A stretch of DNA of 64,000 nucleotides from Actinomycetes bacterium (GTDB taxonomy: Bacteria; Actinomycetota; Acidimicrobiia; Acidimicrobiales; RAAP-2): positions 39,417 to 103,416 of the forward strand of contig JAJXUK010000002.1 of the NCBI GenBank assembly GCA_021782915.1, written 5' to 3'. The notes under the pieces were generated by a model. That model searched no databases and was not told the DNA's origin. It worked only from the letters and a program-made list of their open reading frames with translations. Position 1 is the first letter of the stretch; each line of letters begins with the position of its first letter. Of the stretch, positions 39,489-49,349 are shown one piece after another. The translations under genes were made by a program, and so were the position numbers.

Positions 39489-41186
39489 GTGTTGAGTTCG
39501 GATCCTCAGTTGACGCCCCTGTTCGCTCTCGCCGACGAGGTGGTGCAGCGCTGGTGCGCCCTCAGCCCTCTCACGGCAACTGATCTGGGCGTCGAGGGCT
39601 TCGACGACCGTCTGGACGACTTCTCGCCCGCGGGTCGGCGCGCTGTGGCGGCGCTGTGCGAATGGGCGCTGGACTCGCTGGACTCTCTAACGGCCGCTGG
39701 CCCGCATGACGAGGTCGCGCGCTCGGTCATGATCGAGCGACTCTCGAGTCATCTCGAGCTCGAGGCGAACGGCGAGACGGTTCGCAACTTCGGGGTGATC
39801 TTCTCGCCGGCCAGCACCATTCGCCAGTCCTTCGAATTGATGACGTGGTCGGGCCCGCAGGGCGCTCAGGCGGTGCGCGATCGTCTCGATGCCGTGGCGG
39901 ACTCGCTGGAGTCCTGGCGAGCGTCGCTCGAGGCGGCACTGGAGTCCGGAGAGCACACCGCGGCCCGCCACGCACGCGGCGTCGCCGAGCAGATGCGAAC
40001 GATCGCCGACGTGGGCCTTGGCACCCTGGTCGAGCGAGTTGCCGCCGCCAGTGGGCGTACCGTGGGCGAACTAGGCCTCGACGGCGCTCGCGATCGGGCC
40101 GCCGCGGCGTACCGTGCGCAGGCAGACTGGCTCGGGGGCACGTACGCCGAGCGAACGAGAGCCAGTGACTTCGTTGGCGCCGAGCGCTACCGGCGCTGGG
40201 CGCGCTACCACACGGGACTGGAGCTGGACCTCGAGGAGACCTACGCGTGGGGCTGGACGGATCTTCGCCGGATCGACGAGCGCATGTGGGAGCTGGCGGG
40301 CCAGCTGGCGCCGGGCGCGAGCAGTCTCACTGAGGTCGCGGCACGCCTCGACGCCGACGAGCGCTACCGGGTGCGCGGGACCGACGAGCTGCTGGCCCGT
40401 CTTCGCGCTCTCACCGAAGCGACCACCCAGCGCCTGGCGGGCAGCGAGTTCACGATGGACGAGCGCGTGCGCTTCTGCGACGTGCGCCTGGCACCCGAGG
40501 GCTCGGCGGCCGCGCCGTACTACATCCCGCCGAGCGAGGATCTGGCACGGCCCGGCACCACGTGGTTCCCGACGCTGGGCGAGTCCGAGTTCAACTGGTG
40601 GCGCCTGGTGACGGTGTGGTACCACGAGGCAGTGCCGGGACACCACCTCGACGGCGGCGCGCTCGCCGTCAATCGTGAGCGGCTCAGCCGCTTCCAGCGC
40701 ACACTGGCCTGGACGAGCGGCAAGGGCGAGGGCTGGGCCCTCTACGCCGAGCGGCTCATGGACGAGCTCGGGGGCTTCGCCGAGCCCGCCCTCGAGATGG
40801 GATTTCTCATCAGCCAGGCCTGGCGCGCTGCGCGCGTCGTCGTCGACATCGGCATGCACCTGCAGCTCACCGCGCCGCGTGACTTCGGTTCCCTCGCGGG
40901 CCAGGGTGATGTGGGCGGGGCGACGTGGACGCCCGAGATGGCGGTGGCCACGCTCGTCGAGCGTGCCCTCGTGGCGCCCGCGATGGCCCACTCGGAGGTC
41001 GATCGCTACCTCGCTCTGCCGGCCCAGGCGATCAGCTACAAGGTCGGCGAGCGCGAGTGGCTGGGCGCGCGCGAGGAGATGCGCGCCGAGCGCGGAGCGG
41101 CCTTCAGCCTGCGCGACTTCCACGATCGGGCTCTCGCGCTCGGGCCGATGGGCCTGTCGGCCTTCCGTGAGGCCTTGCGGGTTTGA
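39489..41186 (+). CDS. DUF885 family (putative metallopeptidase)
   Basis: VTVWYHEAVPGHHLDGG (HExxxGHH) and TSGKGEGWALYAERLMDELGGF. Confidence 0.87.
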   Translation: MLSSDPQLTPLFALADEVVQRWCALSPLTATDLGVEGFDDRLDDFSPAGRRAVAALCEWALDSLDSLTAAGPHDEVARSVMIERLSSHLELEANGETVRNFGVIFSPASTIRQSFELMTWSGPQGAQAVRDRLDAVADSLESWRASLEAALESGEHTAARHARGVAEQMRTIADVGLGTLVERVAAASGRTVGELGLDGARDRAAAAYRAQADWLGGTYAERTRASDFVGAERYRRWARYHTGLELDLEETYAWGWTDLRRIDERMWELAGQLAPGASSLTEVAARLDADERYRVRGTDELLARLRALTEATTQRLAGSEFTMDERVRFCDVRLAPEGSAAAPYYIPPSEDLARPGTTWFPTLGESEFNWWRLVTVWYHEAVPGHHLDGGALAVNRERLSRFQRTLAWTSGKGEGWALYAERLMDELGGFAEPALEMGFLISQAWRAARVVVDIGMHLQLTAPRDFGSLAGQGDVGGATWTPEMAVATLVERALVAPAMAHSEVDRYLALPAQAISYKVGEREWLGAREEMRAERGAAFSLRDFHDRALALGPMGLSAFREALRV

Positions 41187-41470
41187 TCAGGCGCGCACGC
41201 GCTCGAGCGGGTTCATCTCAGCCACCTTCGCGGCCCGCACCAGGTGGCGCGCGACGTGGTGCACACGCTCGGCCCGGTGGCGCGAGATGCCGTCGGCTCG
41301 CCACGAGAGGCTGTGGCGGTCCCAGTGGGTGCGGGTGCACGTGGCGTGATCGACTAGGTCCGCTGGGCCCGGCCCGAAGGCTCGACAGCGCACGGCGATT
41401 CACAACTCAGACTGCGCGATGGGTCCGCACAGACTCGCCGACGCCCGGCGAGAACTTCCGAGTGATTTTG

Positions 41471-41556
41471 TGGTGGGCGAGGCGGGACTTGAACCCGCAC
41501 ATCCTTTCGAATACAGGCACCTGAAGCCTGCGCGTCTGCCATTTCGCCACTCGCCC
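41471..41556 (-). tRNA. tRNA-Leu (CAG), CCA encoded
   Basis: Minus strand GGGCGAGTGGCGAAATGGCAGACGCGCAGGCTTCAGGTGCCTGTATTCGAAAGGATGTGCGGGTTCAAGTCCCGCCTCGCCCACCA: acceptor GGGCGAG/CTCGCCC, CAG in anticodon loop CTTCAGG, long variable arm, T-loop GTTCAAGTC. Confidence 0.93.
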
Positions 41557-41642
41557 TGGGCCTCAACACTCTAGTCCACCGTGCCGTGGGGCCGACCCAC
41601 GCCCCCGAAAACGCCCGCGGGACCGGTACAGTTGGGGAATCT

Positions 41643-42290
41643 ATGGTTCTCAAGGGTGTGGAAAACCGCCTCGAGCGGCTCTTCGAGCGCACGCTGCAGC
41701 GACCCTTCAAGGGGGGCCTGCAGCCGATTGAAATCGGCCAGCGCATGATCCGTGAGATCGATCTGACCCGTCGACTGTCGAACCAGGGTCCCCTTTCGCC
41801 CAATCAGATTCGCGTCTGGCTGAGCCCGGAGGACGCCGATCGCTTCGAGGGATTCCAGAAGGTGCTGATCAGCGAGTTGGCCGAGACGGTTCGCCAGCAC
41901 GCCATCAGTGAGGGCTACAACTTCGTCGGTCCCGTCGAGGTGGAGGTCTTCATCGACGACGACCTGCATCGGGGCGACGTGGCGGTGCAGACGGACTTCG
42001 CGGCCGGAGAGGCCGAGCCGCGCCTGCTGCTAGACGACGGGCGGACCTTTCGCCTGGGTGACAAGCCCCTGATCGTGGGGCGCAGCCCCGAGGTGGAGGT
42101 GGTGATCAACGACGCCAACGTGTCTCGACGACACGCGGAGTTCTGGCGCACCGCCGACGGGGTCGCGGTACGGGATCTGCAGTCCACGAACGGCACTTTC
42201 GTCAATGGACATCGCATCGCCGCGGTGTCGCTCTCGCCCCGTGATGACGTGACCATCGGGGCGCTGCACTTTAGGATCGAGCTCGCTTGA
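41643..42290 (+). CDS. fhaA: FhaA-like DUF3662 + FHA domain protein
   Basis: MVLKGVENRLERLFERTLQRPFKGGLQPIEIGQRMIREIDLTRR; FHA motif VGRSPEVEVVINDANVSRRHAEF...DLQSTNGTFVNG. Confidence 0.9.
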   Translation: MVLKGVENRLERLFERTLQRPFKGGLQPIEIGQRMIREIDLTRRLSNQGPLSPNQIRVWLSPEDADRFEGFQKVLISELAETVRQHAISEGYNFVGPVEVEVFIDDDLHRGDVAVQTDFAAGEAEPRLLLDDGRTFRLGDKPLIVGRSPEVEVVINDANVSRRHAEFWRTADGVAVRDLQSTNGTFVNGHRIAAVSLSPRDDVTIGALHFRIELA

Positions 42291-42733
42291 GGCTTCTCGC
42301 TGCGACGTCGAACTACGCGGCGCTCGTGCGACCGCTGCAACTGGTCGTGATGGTCATCGCCCTGCTCTTCTTCGTGCGGGTGATGCGCGTGGCCGTGGTG
42401 GAGTCCAAGCCGGTCGACGGGTCCACGCGCCGGCGGCGCGGGGGCAACCTGGCGCTGCGCTACATCGAGCCGCACGAGCACAAGGGCGAGCGCGTCGAGG
42501 TGAGCCCGGCCATCGTGATCGGGCGCAGCCCCGAGTGCGACATCAGCCTGGCGGACACGTATCTCTCCTCGCGCCACGCGCGGTTGGCCAGCGACGATGG
42601 CGATCTCACGCTGGAGGACCTGGGTTCGACGAACGGCACCTACGTGAACCAGGAGCTGGTGCGCGGTCGGGTTCTGCTCGAGCGCGGCGACATCGTCCAG
42701 GTCGGCGGTGTCTTGTTCGAGGTGGTTCGTTGA
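42287..42733 (+). CDS. fhaB: FhaB-like FHA domain protein with N-terminal transmembrane helix
   Basis: LVVMVIALLFFVRVM; IGRSPECDISLADTYLSSRHARL...LEDLGSTNGTYVN. Confidence 0.9.
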   Translation: MRLLAATSNYAALVRPLQLVVMVIALLFFVRVMRVAVVESKPVDGSTRRRRGGNLALRYIEPHEHKGERVEVSPAIVIGRSPECDISLADTYLSSRHARLASDDGDLTLEDLGSTNGTYVNQELVRGRVLLERGDIVQVGGVLFEVVR

Positions 42734-43965
42734 CGCGCTGGCGCTACGCCGCCGCCACGGACACCGGTCTGGTTCGTGACCTTAATGAGGACGCCATCTT
42801 CGTCGACGACGTGATCGCGGTGGTGGCCGACGGCATGGGCGGGCACGCTGCGGGCGAGGTGGCCTCGCAGATCGCGGTGGAGCTGCTGGAGGAGCAGTTT
42901 CATCTGCGACCGAGCGTGGAGGGCCTGGCCACCGCGATCGAGCAGGCCAACAGCCGCATCATCGCTGACGCGCGGGCCACGCCCGAGCACTTCGGCATGG
43001 GCACCACGGTGATCGTCGTCGGGCTGACCGAGGACGCCACCGGTGCCATCACACCGACGCTGTTCAACGTCGGTGACTCACGCGTGTACCAGTTGCGCGA
43101 CGGCGCGCTGCGCCAGCTCAGCGAGGACCACAGCGTGGCCGAGGAGTGGGTGCGCATGGGACGGCTCACGCCCGAGGAGGCCGCGGTGCACCCGCGGCGT
43201 CACCAGCTCACGCGCACACTGGGCGGCGACGAGTCCGTCGAGGTCGACGTGGCTAGCGTCATCGCCCGTCCGGGTGACCGACTCCTGCTGTGCAGTGACG
43301 GGCTGTCCAATGAGTTGAGCGCCGAGGTCATCGCGGAGCTGGCGAGTGCGCCCGTTGCCTTGCAGGAGGCCGTGGACGCGCTGGTCGAGGCGGCGCGGCG
43401 CGCCGGGGGCCGCGACAACATCTCGGCGATCTTGGTGGAGTTCGACGAGGTCGATGAGCCCCTCACGCCGATTCGACGGACGTTCTCGACGGCGCGCCCG
43501 CCGAGTGCGAGCACGAGCGTGACCAGCTCGCGCCGCTCACGGACCCACCAGCGCTTCACCTGGCGGGTTGTTCTGGCCGTGAGCCTCTTCCTTGTCGCGA
43601 TCGGCGCGGGTGTTCTGGTGCTGCACTGGTACGCGTACTCGGCGTACTACCTCGGCGACGACAACGGGATCATCGCGGTCTACCAGGGTCAGCCGAGCGG
43701 GGTGCTCTGGTTCAAGCCCGTCAAGGTCACCGACACCGCCTACGCGGTGGCCCAGCTGCGCGCGCCGGACCAGCGCGCGCTCGCCGCGACGATCGCCGAG
43801 CCCACCCTCTTGGCCAGCCTGCACTACGCGGCGTACCTGCACGGGCTCTGGCGGCTCAGCCAGCCGGCCACGCCGAGCACGACCACGACGGGTCCGCGTT
43901 CGACGACGACGACGCTGGCACACACGACCACGAGACACACGACGACCACGAGGCCCACGGGCTGA
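42730..43965 (+). CDS. pstP: PP2C family Ser/Thr phosphatase (PstP-like) with Thr-rich extracytoplasmic tail
   Basis: AATDTGLVRDLNEDAIFVDD, VVADGMGGHAAGE, LLLCSDGLSNELS, GGRDNISAILVEF; probable TTG start overlapping the fhaB stop. Confidence 0.9.
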   Translation: MTRWRYAAATDTGLVRDLNEDAIFVDDVIAVVADGMGGHAAGEVASQIAVELLEEQFHLRPSVEGLATAIEQANSRIIADARATPEHFGMGTTVIVVGLTEDATGAITPTLFNVGDSRVYQLRDGALRQLSEDHSVAEEWVRMGRLTPEEAAVHPRRHQLTRTLGGDESVEVDVASVIARPGDRLLLCSDGLSNELSAEVIAELASAPVALQEAVDALVEAARRAGGRDNISAILVEFDEVDEPLTPIRRTFSTARPPSASTSVTSSRRSRTHQRFTWRVVLAVSLFLVAIGAGVLVLHWYAYSAYYLGDDNGIIAVYQGQPSGVLWFKPVKVTDTAYAVAQLRAPDQRALAATIAEPTLLASLHYAAYLHGLWRLSQPATPSTTTTGPRSTTTTLAHTTTRHTTTTRPTG

Positions 43966-45461
43966 TGTCGCGACGCCTGACGATCCTCTCGGTGGCCATC
44001 CTGCTGCTCTTCGCCGCGGCCGCGGCCCAGGCGGCCAACGTCCAGTTCTTCCGCGCGCCCGCGCTGGACGCCTCGGGGCTCAACCCACGCAACTCGACGA
44101 CGTCCTCGCAGTTCCCGCGCGGGGGGATCTTCGCGGCCGACGGCTCGGTGCTGGCCCAGTCGGTGCCCACCAACGGCTACTACAAGTGGCGCCGGGTCTA
44201 CCCCTACGGCTCACTCACCTCTGGGGTCGTGGGCTTCGCGGGACCCAACTACGGCACGTGGGCCATCGAGGCCCAGTACAACCAGTACCTGTCGGCCCAC
44301 GCCCAGCCGGCCCGCACCCTCGCCCAGGTCCTGGCGCCGACGAGCGCCGCTGACTCGATCACCCTGACCCTGGAGCCGGCCCTGCAGCGCGTCGCGCGCG
44401 CCGCGTTGTCCGGGCGCGACGGCGCGGCGGTGGTGCTGGACCCGCGTACGGGGGCGGTGCTGGCGATGTACTCGAATCCGTACTACAACCCCACGCCGCT
44501 GACCTCACCGTCCTACCCGGTCGCCGCCGCGGCCTGGAAGGCCGACACCACCAACAACGTCTACGGCTTCCCGCCCCTGGGCCTGGTGGCGACCCAGCAG
44601 ACGTTCCCGCCCGGCTCGACCTTCAAGATCGTCACGACCAGCGGCGTGTTGCGCTCCAAGCCCCAGCTGTGGTTCAAGCAGTACCCGAACGTGGCCACGA
44701 TCCACCTGCCGCAGTCGAACAAGACGCTCTCGAACTTCGGCTTCGTTCCGTGCGGAGGGGACATCGCGGCCATGCTCCCGCCGTCGTGCGACCCGGGCTA
44801 CGCCATGCTCGGACTGGACCTGGGCGGCAACGACCTGGCCGCCGCGGCCAACGCCTACGGGTACAACTCGGTGCCTCCGCTCGACCTGCCCGGTGTGGTC
44901 GCCAGCTACTTCCCCCCGGCCACCTCGTTTGCGAGCAACCTGCCGGGCGTGGCCTACTCGGCGATCGGTCAGCAGAACGTGCGCGCCACCGCGCTGCAGC
45001 AGGCGATGGTCGCCGCGGCCATCGCCAACGGCGGCGCCATCATGACGCCTCACCTGCTCAGCTACGTGACCGCTCCGGACGGCACGGTGCTCAAGCGCTA
45101 CCAGGACTCGATCTGGCAGCAGCCGATCAGCGCGACGCAGGCCGCGCGGATCCTGCCGCTCATGCAGGACGTGGCCAAGTTCGGCACCGCGGCCGGGATA
45201 TTCCCGGCCAACCTCGAAGTCGGCGCCAAGACCGGAACGGCCCAGACCGGCAACGCCGCCAAGAACACCGACGACTGGATGATCGCCTTCGCGCCGGCGT
45301 CGCACCCGACGGTGGCCGTCGCGGTGGTGATTCCCTTCCAAGTGGTCTCGGGCACGGGCGCGGCGGTGGCCGGACCGGTCATGAAGTGTTTGATCGAGGG
45401 GGCCCTGGCCCTGCAGGCTGGTCAGCCCGCGTACGGCACGGCGAGCACGTGCCCGGGCTGA
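43965..45461 (+). CDS. pbpA: Class B penicillin-binding protein (PbpA-like)
   Basis: PPGSTFKIVT (SxxK), GAKTGTAQTG (KTG), FPRGGIFAADGSVLAQS. Confidence 0.9.
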   Translation: MSRRLTILSVAILLLFAAAAAQAANVQFFRAPALDASGLNPRNSTTSSQFPRGGIFAADGSVLAQSVPTNGYYKWRRVYPYGSLTSGVVGFAGPNYGTWAIEAQYNQYLSAHAQPARTLAQVLAPTSAADSITLTLEPALQRVARAALSGRDGAAVVLDPRTGAVLAMYSNPYYNPTPLTSPSYPVAAAAWKADTTNNVYGFPPLGLVATQQTFPPGSTFKIVTTSGVLRSKPQLWFKQYPNVATIHLPQSNKTLSNFGFVPCGGDIAAMLPPSCDPGYAMLGLDLGGNDLAAAANAYGYNSVPPLDLPGVVASYFPPATSFASNLPGVAYSAIGQQNVRATALQQAMVAAAIANGGAIMTPHLLSYVTAPDGTVLKRYQDSIWQQPISATQAARILPLMQDVAKFGTAAGIFPANLEVGAKTGTAQTGNAAKNTDDWMIAFAPASHPTVAVAVVIPFQVVSGTGAAVAGPVMKCLIEGALALQAGQPAYGTASTCPG

Positions 45462-45500
45462 GAACGCCTCGCCGGGCCCAGGACGTAGGCTAGAACGGAC

Positions 45501-47387
45501 ATGGAGCCCGTCAGCGACCCCCGCATTTACTCGTCGCGCTACCAGGTCACTCACCTGATCGCTCGTGGTGGCATGGCGATGGTCTACCGTGCCCAGGACC
45601 TGCTCTTGAACCGGGCGGTGGCGCTCAAGATTCTCTACCCGGAGCTCTCGGCCGACGCCGCCTTCGTCGAGCGCTTTCGCCGCGAGGCCCAGGCCGCCGC
45701 CAACCTCTCGCACCCGAACATCGTGCCGGTCTTCGACTGGGGCGAGGACGACGGGACCTACTTCATCGTCATGGAGTTGATCGAGGGCACGTCGCTGGCC
45801 GAGGTGCTGCGCGACTCTCGGCGCCTGACGCCCTCACGGGCGGCCAACATCGCCGCCCAGGTCGCCTACGCGCTGAGTTACGCGCACCGCGCGGGCATGG
45901 TGCACCGTGACGTCAAGCCGGGCAACATCCTCATCACCGCCGACGCCCAGGTGAAGGTGACCGACTTCGGCATCGCCCAGGCGGTGGCCGTCGAGGATCA
46001 CCTGGCCGAGGCCGGCTCGGTGATGGGAACGGCGACGTACTTCTCGCCCGAGCAGGCCGAGGGCGCCGCGGTGGACGGGCGCAGTGACGTGTACTCGCTG
46101 GGCGTCGTGCTCTACGAGATGGTCGCGGGCCGCCCGCCCTTCGTGGGTGACTCGCCGGTGGACGTCTCGGCCCAGCACGTGCGCGGCGCGGTGCCGCCCC
46201 CGCGAGAGTTCGCCGAGTCGATCCCGGCCGACCTCGAGGCCATCATCATGCAGGCCCTGGCCAAGAACCCGGCCCGGCGCTACCAGAGCGCCGACGAGCT
46301 GCGCGCGGACCTCATGCGCTTTTCCGAGGGCCAGCCGGTGCGCGCGGCGCTCGGCGACGCCGCGTACTTCGGCGCTGACGCGACGCGGTCGGTGCAGACC
46401 GTGACCGGCGAGCGCACTCAGGCCGTGCCGATGATGAGCGGCCCGCGCACCGACGTGCGCCGTCGCGGCAGCCGCAGCGGCCTGGTCGCCACGATCGTGG
46501 TGGTGCTGCTCGCCGCGGCCGGCCTGGGCTACTTCCTGCTTTCGAACAAGACCACGACGACCACGATGCCCAACGTCGTCGGCAAGGACGTGGCCACGGC
46601 CACGGCGACCCTGCAGTCGAGCGGTCTGAGTGTGGGCACGACCAAGCAGGTCCAGTCCAAGAAGCCGATCGGCACGGTGCTCTCGACGAGCCCGGCCGCC
46701 GGGGTGGTCATCACCAAGGGTCAGTCGGTGACGATCACCGTCAGCCTGGGCGTGACGACCTCACCGGTCACCGTCCCGGACGTGACGGGCCAGCCGATCG
46801 CCACGGCGGAGACGACGCTGGTGAACGCGCACCTGATCCCCAAGCTGCAGACCACGCAGACCGCTCCGGCCGGCACGAATCCGAACACGGTGATCTCCCA
46901 GACGCCCCAGCAGGGCACGACCGCCCAGACCGGCGACACCGTGACCCTGATCGTGCTGGCACCCGGCTCGACGTTCGCGATGCCGAACCTGCGCGGCATG
47001 ACCACGGTCAACGCCGGCATCATCCTGGGCCAGAACCAGCTGACGATCGCGCCCACGTCGGTCGAGAAGTGCTCGAACACCGTCTCCTCGGGCCTCGTGC
47101 TGGCGACCGTGCCGGCCGCCGGCTCTCAGGTCAAGGCCGGCCAGGCGATCGAGTTCGTGATCTCCTCGGGCTTCTGCCAGGTCGTGGTGCCCAACGTGAT
47201 CGGCGACAACGAGACCCAGGCCCAGACGGCTCTGCAGGCCCAGGGTCTCGTCCTCGGCCAGGTGACCCAGGCGCTGCCCACGGACTGCCTGACGCCCGAG
47301 CAGTCCGGCTTGATCGCGACCCAGAGCCTCTCGCCGGGCTCCTCGGCGCTCTACAACTCCTCGGTCGACGTCACTATCTGTCCGTAG
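45501..47387 (+). CDS. pknB: Ser/Thr protein kinase PknB with four PASTA repeats
   Basis: HRDVKPGNILI, VTDFGIAQA, SVMGTATYFSPEQA; TM helix GLVATIVVVLLAAAGLGYFLL; four PASTA units. Confidence 0.95.
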   Translation: MEPVSDPRIYSSRYQVTHLIARGGMAMVYRAQDLLLNRAVALKILYPELSADAAFVERFRREAQAAANLSHPNIVPVFDWGEDDGTYFIVMELIEGTSLAEVLRDSRRLTPSRAANIAAQVAYALSYAHRAGMVHRDVKPGNILITADAQVKVTDFGIAQAVAVEDHLAEAGSVMGTATYFSPEQAEGAAVDGRSDVYSLGVVLYEMVAGRPPFVGDSPVDVSAQHVRGAVPPPREFAESIPADLEAIIMQALAKNPARRYQSADELRADLMRFSEGQPVRAALGDAAYFGADATRSVQTVTGERTQAVPMMSGPRTDVRRRGSRSGLVATIVVVLLAAAGLGYFLLSNKTTTTTMPNVVGKDVATATATLQSSGLSVGTTKQVQSKKPIGTVLSTSPAAGVVITKGQSVTITVSLGVTTSPVTVPDVTGQPIATAETTLVNAHLIPKLQTTQTAPAGTNPNTVISQTPQQGTTAQTGDTVTLIVLAPGSTFAMPNLRGMTTVNAGIILGQNQLTIAPTSVEKCSNTVSSGLVLATVPAAGSQVKAGQAIEFVISSGFCQVVVPNVIGDNETQAQTALQAQGLVLGQVTQALPTDCLTPEQSGLIATQSLSPGSSALYNSSVDVTICP

Positions 47388-47408
47388 CGGTCAAGTAGAG
47401 TTCTCGCG

Positions 47409-47675
47409 ATGGCGTCCAAGTCGCGCAAGGCAAAGTCGGTCGGCCGCTACACGGCCCCGGAGCGCAGTGGGCGCTACACCGCGCCGCGTCCGGCCGAGGC
47501 GAGTCACAGCCCGCTGTGGTACCCGTGGATGCTGCTGGACCTGCTGCTCTTCGGGCTGCTGACCATCACGCTCAACTACTTGAACGTGCTGCCCGGGGCG
47601 GTCTCCTCGTGGTACCTGGTGCTCGGGCTCGTCGCGATGTTCGGCGCGTTCCTGCTCGCGACGCGCTACCGCTAG
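47409..47675 (+). CDS. crgA: Cell division protein CrgA
   Basis: MASKSRKAKSVGRYTAP...LWYPWMLLDLLLFGLLTITLNYLNVLPGAVSSWYLVLGLVAMFGAFLLATRYR. Confidence 0.9.
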   Translation: MASKSRKAKSVGRYTAPERSGRYTAPRPAEASHSPLWYPWMLLDLLLFGLLTITLNYLNVLPGAVSSWYLVLGLVAMFGAFLLATRYR

Positions 47676-48854
47676 CTAGCCCAGTCGCTCCAGGATCGTC
47701 GCGTTGGCCAGTCCGCCGCCCTCGCACATCGTGAGCAGGCCGTAGCGCCCGCCGGTGCGCTCGAGCTCGTTGAGCAGCGTCGCCGCCAGCTTGGCGCCCG
47801 AGGCGCCGAGGGGATGCCCGAGCGCGATCGCGCCGCCGTTGACGTTCACGGTGCCCAGGTCCGCGTCGAGCTCCTTGGCCCAGGCCAGCACCACCGAGGC
47901 GAAGGCCTCGTTGATCTCGACCAGGTCGATGTCCTCGAGGCTCATGCCCGCGCGCGCCAGGATCTTCCGGGTGGCCGGGATCGGCCCGGTCAGCATCGTG
48001 ACCGGGTCCACGCCGGCCAGGGCGAAGGCGTGAAATCGAGCCCGCGGCGTGTAGCCGAGCTCGCGAGCGCGGGACTCGGACATGATCAGCACCGCGGAGG
48101 CCCCGTCGGTGATCTGCGAGGAGTTGCCCGCGGTGACGCGCCCACCCTCCTGGAAGGCCGCCTTGAGGTTCGCCAAGACCTCGACGCTGGTGTCGGGGCG
48201 GATGCCCTCGTCCACACTCATGATCTCCTCGGTGGCACGCCCCTCGTCGTCCTTGACGTGCACGGGCACGATCTCGCGCTCGAAGCGGCCCTCCACGGTC
48301 GCGCGCGCGGCGCGCCGGTGGCTCTCGACGCTGAACTCGTCCAGCTCGGCGCGGCTGATGCCCCACTGCTCGGCGATCATCTCGGCGCCGATGCCCTGGT
48401 TGCGCAGGCCCCCGACGGGCGCGTAGCGCTCGGTGAGGCGCGGGCCGAAGGGGAATCCGGCGTCACGTCCGATGGACGAGCCCATGGGCACGCGAGTCAT
48501 CACCTCGACGCCCGCGGCGACGACGACGTCGTAGGCGCCGGCCATCACTCCCTGGGCGGCGAAGTGCAGGGCCTGCTGGGACGAGCCGCACTGGCGGTCG
48601 ATGGTGGTCGCCGGCACCGACTCGGGCCAGCCGGCCGCCAGGACGGCGTTGCGCCCGACGTTGAAGGCCTGCTCGCCGGTCTGTGAGACGCAGCCCATGA
48701 TGACGTCCTCGACCAGTGCCGGATCCAGGTCGTTGCGCGCGGCCAGGGCGCCGAGCACCTCGCTCGCCAGGTCCACGGCGTGCCAATTGCGCAGCTTGCC
48801 GTTGCGCTTGCCACCGGGGCTGCGCACGGCGTCGACGATGACGGCGTCCTGCAT
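47676..48854 (-). CDS. Acetyl-CoA C-acyltransferase (thiolase)
   Basis: VDAVRSPGGKRNGKL, IDRQCGSSQQALHFAAQGVMAG, NVNGGAIALGHPLGASGAKL, CEGGGLANATILERL. Confidence 0.95.
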   Translation of the reverse strand: MQDAVIVDAVRSPGGKRNGKLRNWHAVDLASEVLGALAARNDLDPALVEDVIMGCVSQTGEQAFNVGRNAVLAAGWPESVPATTIDRQCGSSQQALHFAAQGVMAGAYDVVVAAGVEVMTRVPMGSSIGRDAGFPFGPRLTERYAPVGGLRNQGIGAEMIAEQWGISRAELDEFSVESHRRAARATVEGRFEREIVPVHVKDDEGRATEEIMSVDEGIRPDTSVEVLANLKAAFQEGGRVTAGNSSQITDGASAVLIMSESRARELGYTPRARFHAFALAGVDPVTMLTGPIPATRKILARAGMSLEDIDLVEINEAFASVVLAWAKELDADLGTVNVNGGAIALGHPLGASGAKLAATLLNELERTGGRYGLLTMCEGGGLANATILERLG

Positions 48855-48913
48855 GGTCCTGCCTTTCGACTGGTTCTCTCGGCAGCCTAGACCGGGCACA
48901 GTAGGGTCTCACC

Positions 48914-49348
48914 GTGGAGTCGCGGCGCGACATGGACCGGTGGCTGGGTGACGGCGGCATGGCGATCATCGGTGTGCTCGGGGGGCGCTTCAGCGCCTAC
49001 GGCGTCGACGGTGAGGACCTGGGCTGGGTCCAGGGCGAGTTCGCACCCGCCGAGCTGGCCTGCAATCCGCACGGCACGGTGCAGGCCGGGGTGCACACGG
49101 TGCTGCTCGACGCCGCGATGAACTTCGCGATCAACGCGGCCCTGGCGGGCAAGGATCGCACCAGCGCGACCATCGAGATCTCCACCGAGCTCATCCGCGC
49201 GGCGCCGCGCGAGGCGACCTACGCGTTGCGCGGCGAGGTAGTGCGACTCGCGCGTCAGGTGGCCTTCGCCGAGGCGACGATCACGAGCGCGTCCGGCGAG
49301 CTCGTCAGCCGCGCCACCGGAACCTTCCTGGTGCACCGCGAGGCGTGA
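48914..49348 (+). CDS. PaaI-like hotdog thioesterase
   Basis: NPHGTVQAGVHTVLLDAAMNFAINAAL...TSATIEISTELIRAAPRE. Confidence 0.82.
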   Translation: MESRRDMDRWLGDGGMAIIGVLGGRFSAYGVDGEDLGWVQGEFAPAELACNPHGTVQAGVHTVLLDAAMNFAINAALAGKDRTSATIEISTELIRAAPREATYALRGEVVRLARQVAFAEATITSASGELVSRATGTFLVHREA

Positions 49349-49349
49349 G

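Noticed and set aside
41187-41393. 68-aa minus-strand ORF after DUF885
   Set aside because: Possible small gene (HWDRHSLSWRADGISRHRAERVHHVARHL) but no start-site or family evidence; left uncalled.
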